Shown here piece after piece: positions 51,080 through 58,443 of a DNA stretch of 64,000 bases (positions are counted from its first letter, which is position 1; each line of letters begins with the position of its first letter). The notes under the pieces are model-generated. The model was not told the DNA's origin. It did not search any database and saw only the letters and a list, made by a program, of their open reading frames with translations. A program made the position numbers and the translations under genes. Origin of the DNA: Bryobacter sp964387685 (GTDB lineage: Bacteria > Acidobacteriota > Terriglobia > Bryobacterales > Bryobacteraceae); NCBI GenBank assembly GCA_964387685.1, contig CAYLXK010000017.1, forward strand, positions 62,001 to 126,000. Direction: 5' to 3'.

Positions 51080-52033
51080 GTGTGTGTGCAGTATATAGCT
51101 CCCGAAGAACGAAATGGGCGCCTCCAGCGGTACCTTCTCGACCAGGCCTCAACCCTCACCATCGACGCCGACGTCCACCTCACCGACACCCTTCTTTATC
51201 CGCCCCGCACCGCCGAGTCCTACTATCATGGCCGCCCCCTAGCCCTCTCCGACCTCCTCTCTGAAATGGATGCCGCCCAAGTCTCCCTGGCCAATGCTTG
51301 GCAGAATCCCGCCGCCACTGTTTATCCCGGCGGAGAAGACGAAAACGCCGCAGCCTTACTCGAAGCCAATCGCTATATCCTCGAGGCCGCCTTGGCCCAC
51401 CCCACCCGCATCCTCCCCTCCGGTTGGACCGATCCCAAGGCCTGCGGTGTCTTGAACGCCTGCCGCATTGTCGAATCCTGTATCCGCGACTTCGGCTTCC
51501 CCATCGTCAAGTTAAATCCCGCCCAGAATGGCTACCCGATCGATTCGCCCCCGGTCTTGGCGGTCGTCCAACGCATCGTCGATCTTGGCGCGATCCCCGC
51601 CTTCCACTATGGCGCCGACACACCCTTCACCCCCGCCACCGGCCTCGAACGCCTCGCGCTACTTTTCCCCTCCACGCCTATCCTCGCTGTCCACATGGGC
51701 GGCGGCGGCGCCAGTTATCTCGAAGCCGAAGCGCAATATCACGCCTCCATCGCGCTCGGCCTTCGCCACCCCAACATCCGCTATATCTTCAGCGCCCTCC
51801 GCGACACCTACATCGCGGAAGCCCTGCAGCAGTACCATCGCGCCGGTCCTCCCTTTACGCAAAATCTCTTTTGCGCCTCGGACGCCCCCTACGGCCGTGT
51901 CGCCTGGAACTTCGGCGGCTTCCGCGCGCTGCTCTCCACAATGTTCGATCCCGACACCGCCCAAACCTTTCTCGGCGGCAACTTCGCCCGCTTCTACGCC
52001 TCGCTCCTTCCCAGCCCCGCGGCGTTGCCGTAG
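51080..52033 (+). CDS. Amidohydrolase-2 family TIM-barrel hydrolase
   Basis: A 317-residue cytosolic protein of the amidohydrolase-related (PF04909-type) family. The metal-binding strand is ADVHLTDTLLY (D-x-H near residue 30), with further ligands in the NPAQNGYP and AFHYGADTPF strands, AVHMGGGG near 205 and the C-terminal CASDAPYGRV, where the last Asp sits. Substrates of the family are decarboxylated or hydrolysed ring acids and lactones; none can be assigned. The start is uncertain: GTG 51080 is the first codon of the frame and another GTG is at 51086, in a GT-rich stretch only 21 bases from the divergent cytochrome gene. Confidence 0.75.
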   Translation: MCVQYIAPEERNGRLQRYLLDQASTLTIDADVHLTDTLLYPPRTAESYYHGRPLALSDLLSEMDAAQVSLANAWQNPAATVYPGGEDENAAALLEANRYILEAALAHPTRILPSGWTDPKACGVLNACRIVESCIRDFGFPIVKLNPAQNGYPIDSPPVLAVVQRIVDLGAIPAFHYGADTPFTPATGLERLALLFPSTPILAVHMGGGGASYLEAEAQYHASIALGLRHPNIRYIFSALRDTYIAEALQQYHRAGPPFTQNLFCASDAPYGRVAWNFGGFRALLSTMFDPDTAQTFLGGNFARFYASLLPSPAALP

Positions 52034-52282
52034 AACTTTCGGTTTGGATCGCTCGGTCTAGCCCCGCCCCCGTTCGTACGGAAATTAATGGACGCAACTA
52101 GAGTGATTCTCTGTCACTGCTTGGCGCGCCTTTCCGCTTAAGTAATTGAAGGACTGTTCGTGCGCATTACGGTGTAAGCGAAAGCGGTACTAATTCCGCC
52201 CTCGCCCCCGCGTCTAATGCCACTCCCGCCCGTGCATAACTATGTGTGCTCGTCCAACAGCCTAACTGGAGAGGTGACTTAC
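52034..52282. other. Intergenic region before the S8 peptidase operon
   Basis: A 249-base gap. It holds a likely ribosome binding site, GAGGTG at 52271-52276, 6 bases before ATG 52283. I see no convincing -35/-10 pair, hairpin terminator, repeat or small gene. It is the only long gap before the run 52283-58438, so the promoter is likely here. Confidence 0.45.
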
Positions 52283-54133
52283 ATGGCAACCAAGAAGTCC
52301 GCTAAAGCCAAGCCCGCGAAAGCTCAATCCCAGAGCCCCATCCCGGACATTATCTACGCTCAGGCGTCCCCCCATTCCCTGGGTGGCGTCTCGTTGTTTG
52401 AAGGTGGCGCCCGCATCGATTCCACCACCTACGCCAACTTCAACAGCGAACCCCAAATCCTAAACCGCGCCGCCCTTGCCCTGCAGGAGGCCGGCTTCAC
52501 CATCCTGCAGATATCCCCGCAAACCATCAATATTGCGGGCCCTCGCGAAGCCTACGAGGCCGCCTTCAACACCACCATCACCGCCGAAGAACGCGACGTG
52601 ATCAAACCCAGCGGCGAAGATACTGCCACCTTCCTTGACTCTCCCTCGGCGGATCTACCCGGCCTCATCGGCACCCGCGGCACGCGTTTCTCCGATCTCC
52701 TGGAAGGGGTCGCGCTCGAAGAACCCCGTTACTTCATGGCTCCTTCGATGTTTCCTCCCCTCAAAGCCTATTGGCATCTCAATGTTCCCGCAGGCATTTC
52801 CCTCGGCTGCAATGCCGATAAAGCCCATCGCGGCGGCATTACGGGCAAAGGCATTAAGATCGCCATGGTCGATTCCGGCCACTACAAACATCCCTTCTTT
52901 ACCGGCCGCGGCTATCGCGTCGCCCCGGTTACGCTGGGTCCCGCCGCGTCTTTCCCGCTTAAGGATGAAAGTGGCCACGGCACGGGCGAATCCGCTAACA
53001 TCTTCGCCGTCGCCCCGGATATCGATCTCCTGCCCGTCAAGATCAACTTCGTCAATAGCATTGGCGCCTTCAATACCGCCGTGGGCCTGGGGCCCCACAT
53101 CATCACCTGCAGTTGGGGCAGCAGTAAGCTCAATCCGCCCCTCAGCGCCGCCGATCAGGCCCTTGCCTCGGCGATTGCCGCCGCCGTCGCTAACAAGATC
53201 ATCGTCATCTTTTCGGCCGGCAATGGCCACTTTGGCTTCCCCGGCCAACACCCCGATGTTATTTCCGCCGGGGGTGTCTTCATGAAACCCGACGAATCGC
53301 TCACCACTTCCGATTACTCCAGTGGCTTTGCCAGCCTCATCTACCCGGGCCGCAAAGTTCCCGATCTCAGCGGCCTCGTCGGCATGAAACCCAAGGCCGC
53401 TTACATCATGCTCCCCCTCGAACCGGGCGACCAGATCGATCAAGGCAATGGCGGCGGCGTCCATCCCAATGGCGACGAAACCTCCAAGACCGATGGCTGG
53501 GCCGCCTTCAGCGGCACCTCCGCCGCCGCACCCCAACTTGCCGGCGCCGCCGCGCTGGTCAAGCAAGCCTGCCCGGGCCTGACGCCCGCCCAAGTCCGTA
53601 ACATCTTGATGAAAGGCGCCAAAGACGTTACCACCGGCGTGAATAACAATGGCAACGCCTCCGGCCCCGGCTATGATATCGGCACGGGCGCCGGCTTAGT
53701 GGATGCGCATAAGTCCGTGATGCTCGCCAAGGTCCAATGCCTCGGCCCTATCACACCCATCGTCATTCAACCGCCCATCGGTCCCGGCCCCATCACTCCC
53801 GTCGGTCCCGGGCCTATCACGCCAGTCGGCCCCGGCCCCATTACGCCAGTCGGCCCCGGTCCCATCACACCCGTAGGCCCCGGCCCAATTACCCCAGTCG
53901 GCCCCGGCCCAATTACCCCAGTCGGCCCCGGTCCCATCACGCCCATTAATCCCGGTCCGGTTATCCCCATCCAGCCGCCGCAGCCCATTGCGCCTATCAT
54001 CAATCCCGGCCCCGTCGGCCCCGGCCCTGTGCCCGCCTCCGATGCCGCCCAAACCGTCACCTCGCTCTCCCAGGACGACGTGGACGCCCTTCAGGAAATG
54101 ATCACCAGCTCCGACTTCGATCTCGATTCCTAA
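52283..54133 (+). CDS. Subtilisin-like (S8) protease with GPGPITPV-repeat tail
   Basis: A 616-residue protein. Residues 1-30 are Lys/Ala-rich without a classical signal. Residues 52-105 resemble a protease prodomain (RAALALQEAGFTILQI, then an AYEAAFNTTIT turn). The S8 catalytic domain spans about 180-480: Asp197 in AMVDSGH, His232 in DESGHGTGES, oxyanion Asn314 in SAGNGHFG and Ser413 in FSGTSAAAP. Then come seven repeats of GPGPITPV (500-555), more NPGPV-type Pro/Gly sequence, and an acidic end (SQDDVDALQEMITSSDFDLD). ATG 52283 is chosen because GAGGTG lies 6 bases upstream; a longer frame starts at 52217. Downstream lie radical SAM and 2OG-oxygenase genes, so it may be a maturation protease or even the modified substrate. 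Confidence 0.85.
   Translation: MATKKSAKAKPAKAQSQSPIPDIIYAQASPHSLGGVSLFEGGARIDSTTYANFNSEPQILNRAALALQEAGFTILQISPQTINIAGPREAYEAAFNTTITAEERDVIKPSGEDTATFLDSPSADLPGLIGTRGTRFSDLLEGVALEEPRYFMAPSMFPPLKAYWHLNVPAGISLGCNADKAHRGGITGKGIKIAMVDSGHYKHPFFTGRGYRVAPVTLGPAASFPLKDESGHGTGESANIFAVAPDIDLLPVKINFVNSIGAFNTAVGLGPHIITCSWGSSKLNPPLSAADQALASAIAAAVANKIIVIFSAGNGHFGFPGQHPDVISAGGVFMKPDESLTTSDYSSGFASLIYPGRKVPDLSGLVGMKPKAAYIMLPLEPGDQIDQGNGGGVHPNGDETSKTDGWAAFSGTSAAAPQLAGAAALVKQACPGLTPAQVRNILMKGAKDVTTGVNNNGNASGPGYDIGTGAGLVDAHKSVMLAKVQCLGPITPIVIQPPIGPGPITPVGPGPITPVGPGPITPVGPGPITPVGPGPITPVGPGPITPVGPGPITPINPGPVIPIQPPQPIAPIINPGPVGPGPVPASDAAQTVTSLSQDDVDALQEMITSSDFDLDS
53780..53947 (+). repeat. Seven tandem 24-bp units encoding GPGPITPV
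   Basis: Seven 24-base units, each encoding GPGPITPV (the last ends in Ile), run without interruption. Units differ by synonymous third-base changes, but units five (53876-53899) and six (53900-53923) are identical, which points to a recent duplication or conversion. The surrounding sequence also carries degenerate NPGPV and QPPQP units. Confidence 0.9.
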
Positions 54134-54198
54134 CCCTTAACCACCGCGGCGGCTGTCTCTACCGGGGCGGCCGCCGACCCTTTCCCATGTGAGGCCCC

Positions 54199-56094
54199 AT
54201 GAACGTCATCCTCCTCAGCATGCCCTTCGGGGCCCTCGAGCGCCAATCCCTTGGCCTCAGCCTTCTCAAGCCGTCGCTGGAAAACGCGGGCCATTCCGCC
54301 TCCATCCGCTACTTCGGCTTTGACTTCGCCCGCCTCATTGGCGTCGACGACTATCGTTGGCTCAACTTGGACTTCCCTTACACCGCCTTCGCCGGCGATT
54401 GGTGCTTCACCTCGCACCTCTATGGCCACCGCCCCGCCGCGGACCGCGAATACATCGACAAGATCCTCGTCGAACGTTGGCATACCTCCCGCGCCGACAT
54501 CGACCGCCTCCTCCAGGTCCGCGCCAACACTCAGGTCTTTCTCGACCATTGCCTCGGCGCTATCGACTGGACTCAATACCAGATGGTCGGCTTTACCTCC
54601 ACCTTTGAACAAAACATCGCCTCCCTCGCCCTCGCCAAGCGCTTGAAACAGAACTTTCCTCATCTCAAAACCGTCTTTGGCGGCGCGAACTGGGAAGGCG
54701 CCATGGGCCTCGAACTCCACCGCCAATTCCCCTTCGTCGATTTCGCCTGCTCCGGCGAATCGGAACAATCGCTGCCCGCCCTGGCCTCCGCTCTGGAAGC
54801 CAATCTCTCGCCCGCCAAGATCCCCGGCCTCACCTTCCGCCTGAACGGGCAATCGCTCTCCGTTCCCCCCGCCAAGCCTCTCGAGGACCTGGACCAACTC
54901 CCCGTGCCCGACTATGTGGACTTCTTCTCTAACCTCGAAGCCACCGGCGTCGACGCCGACGTCGTCCCCGTACTCCTCTTTGAATCGGCGCGCGGCTGCT
55001 GGTGGGGAGCAAAGTCTCATTGCACCTTTTGCGGCCTCAACGGCGGTGCCATGGCCTTTCGCGCCAAATCCCAAACGCGCGCCCTGGATGAGCTCAACTC
55101 CCTCATCGCGCGCTGGCGCGTCTCCATGGTGGAATCCGTCGACAACATCCTCGACATGGCCTATTTCGATAAATTTCTGCCCGCCCTCGCCTCGCAAAAC
55201 GAAGGCCTCCAACTTTTCTATGAAGTCAAAGCCAACCTCTCCCGCCGCCATTTGAAGTCCCTCGCGGCCTCCGGCGTCAACCGCATTCAGCCCGGCATCG
55301 AGTCCATGAACGATCACGTCCTCAGCCTCATGCGCAAAGGCACCACTGCGCTCCAGAACATCCAGATGCTCAAATGGTGCCAGGAATACGGCATTCGCGC
55401 CGAATGGAATCTTCTCTACGGCTTTCCAGGAGAAACCCAGCAGGACTACGACGATATCCTTCGCCTTCTCCCGGCCATCCGCCACCTGCACGCCCCCACC
55501 GCCTGTGGTCCCCTCCGCCTGGACCGCTTCTCGCCCTATTTCGACCAGGCGGCGGAATATGGCCTCACGAATCTGCGCGCCATCCAAAGCATGCGCTACC
55601 TCTATCCCTTTGCCGAAGAGGTTCTTTCCAATATTTCTTACTACTTTGATTTTGATTACCCCAACGGCATCTTAGCGGCCGATTTCGCCGGCGATGTGAT
55701 CCGTTACATTGACCTATGGAAGCGAACTCCCGAGCCCGGCACCCTCCACGCCACCCGCCGCCCCGATGGTAGCCTTCTCCTGATCGATTCCCGCGCCTCG
55801 GCCACCATCCCCCATCTCATCCTGCGCGGCATCGATCAGGCCGCCTATGAGTACTGCGATACCGCTCATTCCCTCGACGGTATCCACCGCCACCTCCGCC
55901 ACCGCTTCCCCGATCAGGTCCCGAACCTCTCCTCTCTGCGCGCTTTCCTGGATTCCGCCGCCGCCAATCTCCTGATGCTTCGAGACGGCGATCGCTATCT
56001 CAGCCTTGCCATTGCCTCCCCGCAACTCCGCCCCTACCTGGAAAGCGCCGAGGAGGCCAAGCCCCGCTCCCAATTCGCGGTGCTAGCGTCGTAA
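54199..56094 (+). CDS. B12-binding radical SAM protein of the RiPP-maturation type
   Basis: A 631-residue protein. The N-terminal 200 residues look like a cobalamin-binding fold (MNVILLSMPFGALERQSLGL, VGFTSTFEQNIASLALAKRL, KTVFGGANWEG). The radical SAM cluster motif is at 267-278, CWWGAKSHCTFC, embedded in FESARGCWWG, which matches the TIGR03975-like 'RiPP maturation radical SAM' class. Residues 430-560 include a family-like DRFSPYFDQAAEYGL region, and the C-terminal 70 residues resemble a PqqD-like recognition domain (AANLLMLRDGDRYLSLAI). Members are thought to C-methylate or otherwise modify peptides. It follows the S8 gene by 65 bases, with GAGG before ATG 54199. Confidence 0.85.
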   Translation: MNVILLSMPFGALERQSLGLSLLKPSLENAGHSASIRYFGFDFARLIGVDDYRWLNLDFPYTAFAGDWCFTSHLYGHRPAADREYIDKILVERWHTSRADIDRLLQVRANTQVFLDHCLGAIDWTQYQMVGFTSTFEQNIASLALAKRLKQNFPHLKTVFGGANWEGAMGLELHRQFPFVDFACSGESEQSLPALASALEANLSPAKIPGLTFRLNGQSLSVPPAKPLEDLDQLPVPDYVDFFSNLEATGVDADVVPVLLFESARGCWWGAKSHCTFCGLNGGAMAFRAKSQTRALDELNSLIARWRVSMVESVDNILDMAYFDKFLPALASQNEGLQLFYEVKANLSRRHLKSLAASGVNRIQPGIESMNDHVLSLMRKGTTALQNIQMLKWCQEYGIRAEWNLLYGFPGETQQDYDDILRLLPAIRHLHAPTACGPLRLDRFSPYFDQAAEYGLTNLRAIQSMRYLYPFAEEVLSNISYYFDFDYPNGILAADFAGDVIRYIDLWKRTPEPGTLHATRRPDGSLLLIDSRASATIPHLILRGIDQAAYEYCDTAHSLDGIHRHLRHRFPDQVPNLSSLRAFLDSAAANLLMLRDGDRYLSLAIASPQLRPYLESAEEAKPRSQFAVLAS

Positions 56095-56096
56095 TC

Positions 56097-56438
56097 ATGC
56101 CAGACCAAGCCAACCCCCTTCTTTCCGCGCAGGTACTTCTCTACCCGGCCTCTGGCCAGGTGCCCAAAGACCAGGAAATCGTCGCCGCCAACATCGATAA
56201 ACTCGCTCCCGGCCCCCATGCCGAAGAGGTCCGGGCCACCTTTCAGCGGGCCGGCTTCACGGTCGGCAATCTGGTGGGCCTGTCTTTCTCCATTACCGCC
56301 GAGGCGAAGCGATTCGAGAAATTCTTCCGCACCAAAAAGTTAAGCGGCGACTTAGCGCTGCCCGCTAGCTTAAAAAAAATGGTCCGCGCTGTCGCCTTCC
56401 CGGATCCTCCTGATTTTGGTCCCGGTAACTTTGCCTAA
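56097..56438 (+). CDS. Small prodomain-like protein of the radical SAM locus
   Basis: A 113-residue protein with no recognised domain name. Its centre, VRATFQRAGFTVGNLVGLSF followed by AKRFEKFFRTKKL (residues 45-81), aligns with residues 63-100 of the upstream S8 protease, RAALALQEAGFTILQI then PREAYEAAFNTTIT. The shape AGFTV...FExxFxT is typical of protease activation domains such as pro-kumamolisin or inhibitor-I9-like folds. There is no catalytic domain. The C-terminus ends FPDPPDFGPGNFA, a Pro/Gly-rich tail. It starts 2 bases after the radical SAM stop and ends 5 bases before the oxygenase, so it belongs to the locus; inhibitor, chaperone or peptide substrate are all possible. Confidence 0.75.
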   Translation: MPDQANPLLSAQVLLYPASGQVPKDQEIVAANIDKLAPGPHAEEVRATFQRAGFTVGNLVGLSFSITAEAKRFEKFFRTKKLSGDLALPASLKKMVRAVAFPDPPDFGPGNFA

Positions 56439-56443
56439 GTCCC

Positions 56444-57076
56444 ATGCTGATTCTTCCCAAGAAACTTCTCCGTTCCCCTCTCCTGCAACAAGGTGGCTTC
56501 ACCGTCCTGCGCCAATGGCTCCCTCCCGCTTTCCTAAACGCCCTTGCCGCGGAAGCCCAGGATCAGAAGCAAATCTCGACTGCGGTAGAGGTTTCCAAAT
56601 CCGATGCCGAACTTACGCGCGGCGGCAGCCCGGCCCGTAAGTTTCTCAGTGCGCCCGGCGCCAGTGTTCAGCGCAGCCTTTACCTGGACCGTTCCGCCAT
56701 GCAAAGCGTCGCCGACTTGGCCCGCTTACCTATTCAACCCACCGGTGGCGGCGGTACTTTCACTTACTATTGCCGCGCGGGAGACTATCTCACCATTCAC
56801 CGCGATATCGTCGCTTGTGACGTTGCCGTTATCACGTGCCTGGAAGAGAACGGCGCGGAGGGCAGCGGCGGCAAGCTTTGCCTTTACCCCGCCCGCATTC
56901 ACGAAACCCTCCCTCAGGTCCGGCGCGATCCCACTCGCGGAGCCCTTCCTCTTCGTCTGGCTCCTGGAGACACAGCCGTTCTCTTTGGCGGCGTGGTCCC
57001 GCATTGCACCCTTCCCGTCGCCGCCGGCCAGAATCGCGTCGTCTCCCTCCTTTGCTATCGCGCCATCTTGGAATAG
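56444..57076 (+). CDS. 2-oxoglutarate/Fe(II) oxygenase-like protein
   Basis: A 210-residue protein. The iron-binding facial triad is visible as His119-x-Asp121 in GDYLTIHRDI and His187 in GGVVPHCTLP, with Arg198 (GQNRVVSLL) in the place of the 2-oxoglutarate-binding Arg. The core strand YYCRAGDYLTIHRDIVACDV and LAPGDTAVLFGG fit the double-stranded beta-helix fold. Known relatives hydroxylate prolyl, Asp or other side chains and small molecules. Its position 5 bases after the prodomain-like gene and downstream of the radical SAM gene suggests a second tailoring enzyme. The substrate is inferred, not shown. Confidence 0.78.
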   Translation: MLILPKKLLRSPLLQQGGFTVLRQWLPPAFLNALAAEAQDQKQISTAVEVSKSDAELTRGGSPARKFLSAPGASVQRSLYLDRSAMQSVADLARLPIQPTGGGGTFTYYCRAGDYLTIHRDIVACDVAVITCLEENGAEGSGGKLCLYPARIHETLPQVRRDPTRGALPLRLAPGDTAVLFGGVVPHCTLPVAAGQNRVVSLLCYRAILE

Positions 57077-57122
57077 ATTTTTCCTCCTGTTAACACTACG
57101 TCCCGCTTCTTCGTCTTATAAA

Positions 57123-57611
57123 GTGTCTGAAACGGGCGAATTGCTGGCTACCTCCATCACAGAAGCGGAATTCCCGGCGCTTTATGAGCGCTTCGCCCCT
57201 TATGTCCATGCCATCCTGATCGCCAAGCTTCCTCCGCCCGAGGTGGAAGATGTTCTCCAGGACGTCTTCTGCGACGCTTGGCGAAAGATCGGTCAACTGG
57301 AAGACCCCGCCGCTTTCCCTGGCTGGATCGCCTCCATCGCCCGGCACAAAGCCGTCGACTACTATCGCGCCCGCAAGCCCACCATCCCCATTGAGCCGCA
57401 CCATCGGCAAGTCTTTCGTCCCCCCGACCCGATCCTTGAAGCCCTGCGCCAGCTCCCGGAGGCCTATCAGGAGACCCTCGCCTTGCGCTTTGTCCAAGGA
57501 CTTAGCGGACCCGAAATCGCCGCGCTCACTGGGCTAACTCACGGCAGCGTGCGAGTGAACCTTTCGCGCGGCCTCAAGATGTTACGAGACTTATTAGGAG
57601 TAAACGCATGA
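57123..57611 (+). CDS. ECF-type RNA polymerase sigma factor
   Basis: A 162-residue sigma-70 family extracytoplasmic function factor. Region 2 is EVEDVLQDVFCDAWRKIGQL with WIASIARHKAVDYYR (residues 40-82), and region 4 is ALRQLPEAYQETLALRFVQG followed by EIAALTGLTHGSVRVNLSRG (107-150). GTG 57123 is the most sensible start, since earlier in-frame codons belong to the overlap region with the oxygenase in another frame. It begins 46 bases after the oxygenase stop and overlaps the FecR-like gene by 4 nt. It may control the upstream protease-radical SAM locus. Confidence 0.88.
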   Translation: MSETGELLATSITEAEFPALYERFAPYVHAILIAKLPPPEVEDVLQDVFCDAWRKIGQLEDPAAFPGWIASIARHKAVDYYRARKPTIPIEPHHRQVFRPPDPILEALRQLPEAYQETLALRFVQGLSGPEIAALTGLTHGSVRVNLSRGLKMLRDLLGVNA

Positions 57612-58438
57612 GTTACCTCTGGGACCGCACGCCGTCCGGCGATCCCGACGACGACCGTTCCCTCGCCGCACTCGAGGCCCAGCTTGGGCGCTACCGCCGT
57701 TCGCCGGCCTCCCCTCCCCTGCCACGCCGCCGCCTCCTTCGCATAGCCCTGCCCTTCGCCTTGGCGGCCGCGATTTTATTGGCCTTCTTTCTGGTGCGCC
57801 GCCCCCAGCCTACCTCCTGGTCCCGGCCGGGCGAGGCTCTCATACTTCGCAAGACCTACCAGGCCCGGTCTGAAGAAACGGTCCAGGTTGGATCGCTCGG
57901 GCGCCTTCGCTTCGCGCCGGGCGCCCGCTACCGGGTAATTGAATCCGGCCCCAGAGAAGTCCTGGAGTTACTCGAAGGTAGCTTCGACGCCCTAATCATT
58001 GCGAACCCCTACGCCTTTCGCGTAGTAACTTCCTCGGCCCGCTTGGACGATCTCGGTTGCGCTTACCAGGTTTCCCTAGACTCCTCCGGCAGCGGCCGCA
58101 TTGCCGTTTCCCTCGGTTGGGTCCATGCCCACGGGGCGGGAGAGGATAGCTTTGTCGCCCAAGGCTACGAATCGACCTTTTCCAGTGGCCAGCCTCCTTC
58201 GCCGCCCCGCAAGGTCCAGGACCCCGCTCCCGCCGACCCCTTGCCCCTTCTCCATCGACTCTGGCGCGAGAAGCGCCCCGAGGATCGTCTCGCCGCCTTC
58301 GACGAACTATCCCGCCTTTTCCCGCCGCCCGCCTCGGTCACCCGCGCCCGCGTCCAGCGCGGAGAGCGCGGCGTCGTCCGCGATTATTGGCCCGCCCTGC
58401 CCTTGGGCAAAGAAATTCCTTTCCCGCCTGGCTTCTAG
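57608..58438 (+). CDS. FecR-like transmembrane anti-sigma regulator
   Basis: A 276-residue protein, partner of the ECF sigma factor. It opens MSYLWDRTPSGDPDDDRSL as do acidobacterial FecR-type regulators, has one membrane helix at about residues 46-64 (LLRIALPFALAAAILLAFFL), and then a FecR-like periplasmic domain (VGSLGRLRFAPGARYRVIES, VLELLEGSFDALI, FRVVTSSARLDDLGCAYQV). The C-terminal part is Pro-rich. It should bind the sigma factor in the cytosol and release it upon a periplasmic signal. It overlaps the sigma gene by 4 nt and ends 5 bases before a convergent gene. Confidence 0.85.
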   Translation: MSYLWDRTPSGDPDDDRSLAALEAQLGRYRRSPASPPLPRRRLLRIALPFALAAAILLAFFLVRRPQPTSWSRPGEALILRKTYQARSEETVQVGSLGRLRFAPGARYRVIESGPREVLELLEGSFDALIIANPYAFRVVTSSARLDDLGCAYQVSLDSSGSGRIAVSLGWVHAHGAGEDSFVAQGYESTFSSGQPPSPPRKVQDPAPADPLPLLHRLWREKRPEDRLAAFDELSRLFPPPASVTRARVQRGERGVVRDYWPALPLGKEIPFPPGF

Positions 58439-58443
58439 CGTTC

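Noticed and set aside
53780..53947. CRISPR-like array from regular repeats
   Set aside because: The units are contiguous, without spacers, and encode a regular peptide inside a protease gene.
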